DNA of 64,000 nucleotides from Branchiostoma floridae (Eukaryota; Chordata; Leptocardii; Amphioxiformes; Branchiostomatidae), in assembly GCF_000003815.2 (NCBI RefSeq), contig NC_049979.1:33567506-33631505 (forward strand), read 5' to 3'. Numbering within the stretch: the first letter of the stretch is position 1; each line of letters starts with the position of its first letter. The notes under the pieces were generated by a model. It saw only the letters and a program-made list of their open reading frames with translations, had not been told where the DNA came from and did not search any database. Below are positions 58,972 to 64,000 of the stretch, piece after piece. The translations under genes and the position numbers were made by a program.

Positions 58972-60228
58972 GTAAAATATAGTTCAGACAATCCTGTATT
59001 GCAAATCTGAAAACTTTTGCAGTGGTTTTATTTTCACATTTTGTCCAGAGACCACACCACTGTCAATTTATGACAACACAATTTGCATTTCCATTGTACA
59101 TGATTGTATTACGTAAAAGTTGTTATCAAAGTCAGGTACTTAATTTGAGGTTATTGCTCAGAACTGGCAACAGTATAATTCCGGACAAACATTCTAATTC
59201 CGGAAAACCTTGATAATTTCAAAATAAATTGACCAGATGAATTGATATTTGTAGGTATGATATGTTAAAGGATAGTGAATACGTACACAAAACTGTAGGT
59301 TGGAATTAAATGTCTCTACAAAGAAAGGCTGCCAAAGTCTGGCTCAGGGTCTCAGAATTCTGGCAGAATTCTGGCTCAGGTTCCCAGAATGCCCTGTCTT
59401 GAAAAGTCTTGCCCTGAATCTGAGTTGCATACTTTAATGGATAAAATACAGCACTAACATTTGATGCTATCTACCCCAGACTTCCTCCTGCCCTACAGTA
59501 GTATAGGGCTCCCTCCTTGGTCATGCTCGATAATCTCCAAGCAGATATACAATAGTAAGACTGTGTCCATAGGGCCAAGACAGCATCCAACTAACTGTCT
59601 TGCCACTGTTGCCACTGTTACATCTCAGTTCAGTTCATCCTCGGAGAGGTGACACCAGGATCTTTGCTAGTTTCTGTCCAGCATGACATGCAGAACAGAG
59701 CTCGTCATCCTGAAGTCCTGTATCATCCCTAAGCATGAAGGAAAGACGATGGTGCATGCGACGGCCATTGCTTCAAAGTGCATGGAAATGTGTTGCTAGT
59801 CGCATCCTACGGTTGACTGTTGTTGTGCAGGACAAGTCACCATAAAGTTGTTCATAACATGCCTCCTCCATGAAATAGTCCATTAGAACTGCTTGTAAAT
59901 AACCTCAGCATGACCCAAGAGGGAATCCCGGAACTCTGGGGCTAGTGAGGAAGTCTGGAGGAGATAGCATCAAACTTTGCACACAACAAATCGAATATAC
60001 TTAGTCTAACACTTTGTAGATGTGACATGCTGGGCTTTAAACATCACAGACACAAATATACTAACGCTGACAGGCGGCGCATTCTTGCCTGGTGTGTCAA
60101 ACAGCTAGGTTGAGTTCAGACGCCTGGTTGAGTTACGGGCCATCATAATGCACCCCTGGCAATTTATTTTTATTTATTTACCCCTGGCATTGTATGGTTG
60201 AAAACTGAAAGTCCTGCAAAGTGTTTCT
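58972..60228 (+). other. intron 3, first part
   Basis: No exon seen. Short local duplications at 59335-59400 (CAGAATTCTGGCTCAG words). Confidence 0.45.
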
Positions 60229-60639
60229 AATAGGGGTGGGTACCTGTACAGAAAATTCAGATACGGTCCAGGTCCAGGTCCGGACCTGAACCTAGACCTA
60301 ATTGTCTATGAAAACTTGTGAATCTGCGATACTCAAAAACAATGGTCCAATTTTCTACAAACTTTAAGGAATCTGTTTGATGTAGTATCCGACTGGCGTT
60401 TAAAGTCCTATCTTCTTGTAAAAGACACTAACTGCCTCTGTTTTGACTGTAGAAACTTCAAATTGGTAAAAATAACTAATTTCTTCTACTTTGCTCAAGT
60501 TATTTTCTTGGACTTAAAATCTCTAAAACACTGTTCATTTTCTAATCGGTCCACCATCCAGTCCACTGATATTTTCAGGTCCTTTTTTTTTACGGGTCTA
60601 AGGAGAAAAACCTGTTTTGTGTACTGGTACCCACCACTA
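60229..60639. mobile_element. MITE with GGTGGGTACC ends
   Basis: AATAGGGGTGGGTACCTGTAC at left and GTACTGGTACCCACCACTA at right. GTTTCT lies just outside both ends (60223-60228, 60640-60645). Internal palindromic GGTCCAGGTCCGGACCT. Confidence 0.75.
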
Positions 60640-60674
60640 GTTTCTTACCATCAGAAGCATGTGAATTGAACAAA

Positions 60675-60814
60675 CTCTTCTTCGTTACACTAACTTCCTT
60701 TAATTCTTCCTTAAACATTTCGACAACAATCTGTTGCTTTCATCAGTGCAAAATGATTAAGGTGACAGATGGTCGATTTCGTAAGAATTAAAGAAGGTTG
60801 TGTAACGAAGAAGA
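60675..60814. mobile_element. short MITE, 140 bp
   Basis: CTCTTCTTCGTTACACTAAC with TTCCTTTAATTCTT is mirrored at the right (AAGAATTAAAGAAGGTTGTG). Confidence 0.8.
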
Positions 60815-61430
60815 CCTGATCTACCAACTTGATGAAACTACGGAGAAGCATGTGAAGTATGAAAGACTGGCATATGTTGGTAATGAGGATGTCTCTTGGC
60901 AGGTGGCATGGTTAATTTGGGACTGGAGGATCTCTAATGAATGTGAACAGACAACAGACACAGCCGGTGTCATGTCTCGTAATTCTCAACTGGTGGAAGA
61001 TGAACTGTTAAGGAACAGAAAACAGAAAACATTTGGTTACAGTACCACTGTACCAGTACAAAAAATTTAGGCCCAGGTCTGGTCATAAATCCAGAGGATC
61101 AGGTTCAGGTCTGATTGATATACTAGTGCAGATGTACAATTTCTTATGTCATACCTGTGACGCGAAAACGTTCCATACGGGTGTTCCAGACCGTGTGATA
61201 ACTTCCATATCACACAGGTTCAAAAATTGTATCACACAGGCTTTCTTCGAGTAAATCGAACTATTTCGAATGGGTCGAATACGGCACAGTTGACAAGTCG
61301 AATACCGGATTTGGACGTTAGAATTGCTGTAACAGTTGTTACAATCTTTTGTTCAAGGACACAACATTTTATCAACTTCTGGTGCATTTTGCATCGAAAT
61401 ATACGTTTTCACGTCACAGGTACGACATAA

Positions 61431-61532
61431 ATAAAATACAACATGGTGTATTCCGCATCACCCTCGGTCCCAGCCTTCCTGCGGTCGGGCTGGTACCTCG
61501 GGTGATATGCAATACACCGTGTTGTATTCTAT
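61431..61532. repeat. 102-bp imperfect palindrome
   Basis: Arms of about 43 bp: AATACAACATGGTGTATTCC, GCATCACCCTCGGTCCCAGC, then the inverse. Folds as one long hairpin. Confidence 0.85.
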
Positions 61533-61754
61533 ATATATTTTGAAGAGTGAGACTTGACTACAGGTCTCTGTGAGTGCTATATTGTACAAAGTATCAGGAC
61601 GAAGTAGAAAAGAGGTAATGGTCATTTTTACAAAGTTTCTACAGTCAAAAAGTTAGCAGAGGCAGTTAGCTTTGGTCACATGATGATATGATACCTGACC
61701 GAACAGATTCCTTATACCAAAATGGATCATTGTTGTATCGCCCATTCACAAGTT

Positions 61755-61846
61755 TACAAGATAAGGTCCAGGTCCGGACCTGGACTTGATCCTTTGGACC
61801 TGGACCATATCTGGACCTAAATTTTCTGTACTGGTACCCACCCTAG
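61755..61846 (-). mobile_element. solo end of the GGTGGGTACC MITE
   Basis: Inverse of the 60229 terminus (AATTTTCTGTACTGGTACCC) with GGTCCAGGTCCGGACCTGG. The other end is missing; a weaker fragment is at 61035-61110. Confidence 0.7.
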
Positions 61847-62384
61847 TCTGTGTTAACACAATCTCTCTCGCTGGGCAACTGCGTAAGACGCATGATTTTA
61901 GTGGTGCATTTTTTTTACTGATCCAGCAAGAAATACTGTTTTTGAATCGGAACCATGTATCAGTCCCCACCCCAAGTCATGAGTTGTGGTGTCGCCAAGG
62001 TTCGTAAGGTGCAGCTTACAGTTGTATGGCATGGAATCCCCCGACAGACCTTTAAACCATCTGTCGGAAGTTAGATGTCCTTGCCAACCGCTACTTTTTT
62101 TGGCATGTGCAGAACCAACAATGTCACAGTGCCAGAACAGGACTGTGACCCCAGTAATCGGTCTCCATGGTAAATTCAGGAAAATAATCCCTTCGAAGCA
62201 CACTCATCAGGATTTGAAAGCTCTGAAAACTTTGTTTCCCTTCTGCAAAGCTTCATCTGTCTTCCGTAAAACTGACGAAACACAAGATGGGAGTAGTACG
62301 GGATTTGTGGCTTTCAGAGCCAGGGTTGGATTCCCTGCATGGGAACCACTGAAACAAAAGAGACAAGAAGCACTGGCTTCCAGG

Positions 62385-62460
62385 ATTCGAACCTAAGTGG
62401 CTTGATAGCGCACGAAGCCAATGCACTGACCGCTAGGCTAAAAGGTCCTGACCAGTTTGA
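62385..62460 (-). repeat. tRNA-derived SINE head, minus strand
   Basis: On the minus strand: TAGCCTAGCGGTCAGTGCAT (A box) and GGTTCGAATCC (B box), then CTTGTCTCTTTTGTTTCAG. No closing acceptor stem, so not a working tRNA. Its tail resembles the SINE tails near 3.8 and 4.4 kb. Confidence 0.55.
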
Positions 62461-63012
62461 CTGGTCAGTTGGTGGCACTTGAGCCCCACTGTTACACTGT
62501 TGTCCTACGGAGAACGAACGGATATAGTAGAATTCAGCAAAAAATCGGAAAATTGGCCTGGGAAGTGACAGTCCACGCTAAAGTCACCCTTTGGTACCGG
62601 TAGCAAAGCTCCCCTGGCAAATTATTCTCCCTATAACAGCATAGTCAGTGTGGTAGACTAGAGTTGTACTGTGTGTCTTATGATGATGTAACTACATGTA
62701 TATGGTAGCTGAGGTGTGCTATTAAATCACAATGCTCAAATAGTGCAAACTCAGGCCATTTTTACTCAGATTTGGAGAGAAAATATCTCCTCCATTTTCC
62801 CTGGCACAGTATGTAAAACTCCATCCCTCAACTCCACAGTGGTATTGTGGTGACAGGTTATTGGGGTTCAGTGGAACTTTTACTTCCAGGTGCTTCATGG
62901 TGTGTTAGCGTTCCCAAGGACACTTACACGTACAGTGGGTTTTGGAATGCATGCTTGACTTGGGACTTGGCACTGTCTAAAAGTACCATGGATGGCACCT
63001 AGCCAGGGACGG

Positions 63013-63248
63013 TATCAGAGACAGGCTGACATTTATGTGTGAGTTTGTGAAGACTATGTCCAACTCAACCATTAAGTTCAACAGAAAGCACAAAATTTTT
63101 TTGTCTTGAGTAATATTTCGCAGCCCCACCCCCACCCCCCAATAAAAGGGCTGATTTTTTATTATGGGGTATCAGGGACAGGCCAACATTTATGTGTGAG
63201 TTTGTGAAGACTATGTCCAACTCGACCATTAAGTTCAGTAAACAGAAA
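63013..63248. repeat. diverged direct duplication of about 80 bp
   Basis: GGTATCAG(A/G)GACAGGC, then ACATTTATGTGTGAGTTTGT and GAAGACTATGTCCAACTC, occur at 63013 and 63168. Confidence 0.85.
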
Positions 63249-63676
63249 CCAGTTAAACTTAACGTTTAGGCCATGCTAAGTCAATATTATGGTTGCAGGG
63301 TTTTGCAAAAATGAAGCAAGCTATGCAAAATAAAAAGGAAATATTATTTTAAGATTAAGAGTTCAACAACTGCATAGCCTTTACCATATAGTAGATGTGT
63401 CAAATGAAGTCAAGATAGCTTTTTGTATTACACTGTGCTGTTATGGTTTGAGGAACACTTTATGTGCCTTAAAATCTGAGCCACATTGTTGAAGGGACCT
63501 TGCAGCTATTTGTCGTATCAGATATAGCTCTGACTTTGATATATTTTTTAATTGACTGTTTCATACTGTTCAACTATTGGACATTAGAAACTTACAGTTC
63601 TAAGTTCACTCTTGACTCTAGTGTGCTTTTCCCTTGGGAGACAACCAGGCCTTCTTTCAGTGGTTGACAGTATTAA

Positions 63677-64000
63677 CAGGGCTCGAAATACCACCTGCAT
63701 ATGCAGTGCAGGTAAAATTGGAACTGTGCAGCTATTTCTGGTGTCTACTTGCACCTAACCTGCACTGGTTCATGTTCTGGATTTTATACATTAAATATCC
63801 TATCATGTAGGAGCTGCAGCATGTAGATTGTTATTATCTACATTGACTGTTGTCTCTCCCTGTATCTGTACCACCTGTAAAGTATGAAAGAAAAAATAGC
63901 AACGGTTCCTGAAGAATTTTAGTATGTTTCATGCTTCCTTGATTCAGAGTGGTGCTGGTGCAGGTAAAGTTTGTCTGGTGCATGTTACCTACACCAGTGC
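63677..64000. mobile_element. GGCTCGAAAT-family element, right end beyond window
   Basis: Starts CAGGGCTCGAAATACCACCT and carries GCAGGTAAAATTGGAACTGT like the element at 49696. TGCAGGTAA recurs near the edge. Confidence 0.65.

Noticed and set aside
61986-62396. 136-residue open frame
   Set aside because: No domain, no splice context, and its end runs into a SINE head.

Overview
The window looks like chordate nuclear DNA, most likely amphioxus (Branchiostoma). I infer this from two intronless SoxB genes, the 5' end of a fibrillin-like gene with very long introns, and dense short inverted-repeat transposons, CR1-like LINE debris and tRNA-headed SINEs. Species was not tested by any search. Genes are sparse; most open frames are chance or repeat-derived.

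Layout. 1-6.5 kb: SINE and MITE remnants. 6.5-16.8 kb: two single-exon SoxB HMG-box genes in divergent orientation (6535-7467 minus, 16100-16837 plus). Their HMG boxes are almost identical at the nucleotide level while the rest of the proteins is diverged. The 8.6 kb between them contains POU-octamer/SOX motif clusters. 17.3-17.7 kb: a poly-G run followed by text that looks like poor base calling. 18.7-23.3 kb: a CR1-like LINE split by two DNA transposons, a 2.26-kb near-perfect foldback with a 6-bp target duplication and a 1.07-kb Ginger1-like element in CCGG. 23.3-24.4 kb: a 300-bp MITE and another LINE fragment. 25.36-35.37 kb: inverted termini bounded by AGTAGG target duplications, which I read as one 10-kb DNA transposon. 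It ends in the same 12 bases as the foldback and contains minisatellites, LINE pieces and at least three degenerate histone H4 5' fragments.

From 36.2 kb to the right edge lies the 5' part of a fibrillin-like gene on the plus strand: exon 1 (signal peptide and a basic furin-type site) at 36251-36423, exon 2 (FUN-domain cysteine motif) at 55261-55352 and exon 3 (EGF-like) at 58846-58971. Splice phases agree and the gene continues past the window. Intron 1 (18.8 kb) holds a 2.65-kb long-inverted-repeat element carrying THAP and YqaJ-nuclease coding fragments, several MITE families (one nested hAT-like with an 8-bp duplication) and tandem repeats.

The Sox genes would encode nuclear transcription factors of early neural/ectodermal development, and the fibrillin-like gene an extracellular microfibril protein. 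There is no evident functional link between the two loci. The rest of the window records repeated transposon insertion, nesting and capture of host sequence.
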